Assembly: GCA_031264395.1 (NCBI GenBank)
Contig: JAISEB010000268.1
Span: 1 to 13,523 of the forward strand
Origin: Treponema sp.
GTDB lineage: Bacteria; Spirochaetota; Spirochaetia; Treponematales; Breznakiellaceae
DNA: 13,523 bases
Direction of reading: 5' to 3'
Below, one piece after another: positions 13,021 through 13,523 of this stretch. The notes under the pieces were generated by a model that was not told where the DNA came from, did no database searches, and saw only the letters and a program-made list of their open reading frames with translations. A program made the translations under genes and the position numbers. Position 1 is the first letter of the stretch; every line of letters begins with the position of its first letter.

Positions 13021-13523
13021 AGCCATTCATCAGAGTCGCGGAAGCGCCGCGCCAGATAGCGCACCTGATTTCTGAAATCCTCTTGCGCGATGTCCTCCGT
13101 CCATGCCGTGTATTCAAAATCAGGCTTATTATAAGCTGTCTTTTGATTCGTCCAAAAATAAACCCCCGCCACTTTCCCGCGTAGCGTCTCGACGAGGAAA
13201 TCCTCAAGGTTCGTCTGGCTGTCCCGCTTTTGTAGCGCGGGTGGCACGTGAGTAAAAGTGAAGGCTTTCCACGCCGCGATATTGTACGTACTGAAGAAAT
13301 GCCGCATATAGGGAGCGACGGCGGCGATGTTTTCGTGCTGCTCGACGCTGCCCACGAGGTTGTGGAAATAAGCGTAGTCGTTCTTCCGCGCCTCGTTAAG
13401 ATCAAAGATGAAAAAGCGTCTTTGGCCTTTGGGGAGGTTGATGGAGTGCTTTTCACCTGTGAGCAGGTAGCGGGTATAAGTAGTCAGGGTTTTAACGTCG
13501 CGGCTGCCCCAGGACTGCCTGCT
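13017..13523 (-). CDS. phage/plasmid primase-helicase-like protein, C-terminal part
   Basis: The frame is open from the window edge to a TAG-type stop at 13017, giving 168 residues. It starts inside the protein (TYTRYLLTGEKHSINLPKGQ), so the gene begins beyond position 13523. RRFFIFDLNEARKNDYAYFH followed by a helix-rich stretch (VAPYMRHFFSTYNIAAWKAF) and THVPPALQKRDSQTNLEDFL matches the region after the ATPase core in D5-like and DUF5906 primase/helicases of viruses, prophages and integrative elements. There the invaded enzyme typically reads RRF-hydrophobic-(E/D)-x-D-x2-YF. The ATPase motifs would lie outside the window. It indicates a mobile element entering from the right. The end of the gene meets the broken transposase. 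A longer frame antisense in another register is Ser/Arg-rich and is rejected. Confidence 0.55.
   Translation of the reverse strand, partial: SRQSWGSRDVKTLTTYTRYLLTGEKHSINLPKGQRRFFIFDLNEARKNDYAYFHNLVGSVEQHENIAAVAPYMRHFFSTYNIAAWKAFTFTHVPPALQKRDSQTNLEDFLVETLRGKVAGVYFWTNQKTAYNKPDFEYTAWTEDIAQEDFRNQVRYLARRFRDSDEWL

Noticed and set aside
12953..13456. 167-codon Ser/Arg/Thr-rich minus-strand frame
   Set aside because: The overlapping minus-strand frame in another register (13017-13523) has primase-like motifs; this one is a composition shadow.

Overview
The window is mostly about 50% GC and carries a catabolic locus for L-rhamnose and plant-polysaccharide sugars, read from the minus strand. Every intact pathway gene is a rhamnose gene: rhaA, rhaD and rhaB. 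Around them lie broken glycoside hydrolases (GH43, GH78 and a GH78/GH2 chimera), half of a GPH-type sugar transporter, and the start of an exported, possibly outer-membrane protein. The mix of GPH transporter, signal-peptide protein and sensory LuxR-type regulator would suit a Treponema-like spirochaete or another anaerobic gut bacterium. That placement is inference; nothing here is a phylogenetic marker.

Layout. Positions 1-385 are strikingly AT-rich and hold the start of a CDP-alcohol phosphatidyltransferase with a one-base frameshift. Positions 388-1479 are bounded by a perfect 19-bp inverted repeat; between the arms are an intact small hypothetical gene with its own promoter (623-1096) and a 21-nt-period repeat array (1140-1455). 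A decayed membrane-anchored LuxR-type regulator (1664-2488) follows, then a GC-rich nested palindrome (2495-2614) and a second array with a 23-nt period (2613-2860). The minus-strand catabolic block runs from 12475 down to 2877: exported-protein stub, transporter stub, an 18-codon ORF, the GH78/GH2 chimera, a 58-codon ORF, GH78, rhaA, rhaD, rhaB, GH43. The right end has a third degenerate array (12659-12833), the start of an IS200/RAYT-like transposase, and the C-terminal part of a phage/plasmid primase-helicase-like protein.

How the genes would work together. Exported or cytoplasmic GH78 and GH43 enzymes would release rhamnose and arabinose or xylose from pectin-like polymers, and the GPH carrier would import the sugar. 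RhaA then converts L-rhamnose to L-rhamnulose, RhaB phosphorylates it, and RhaD cleaves rhamnulose-1-phosphate to dihydroxyacetone phosphate and L-lactaldehyde.

The main message is uneven decay. About 3.4 kb of rhaA-rhaD-rhaB is perfectly open, with catalytic residues in place. Almost every neighbour has homopolymer indels, a nonsense codon, a 4-bp duplication or a large deletion join. The most unusual uncharacterised feature is the set of three unrelated, degenerate, short-period (about 19, 21 and 23 nt) intergenic arrays. I found no CRISPR array, tRNA or rRNA.
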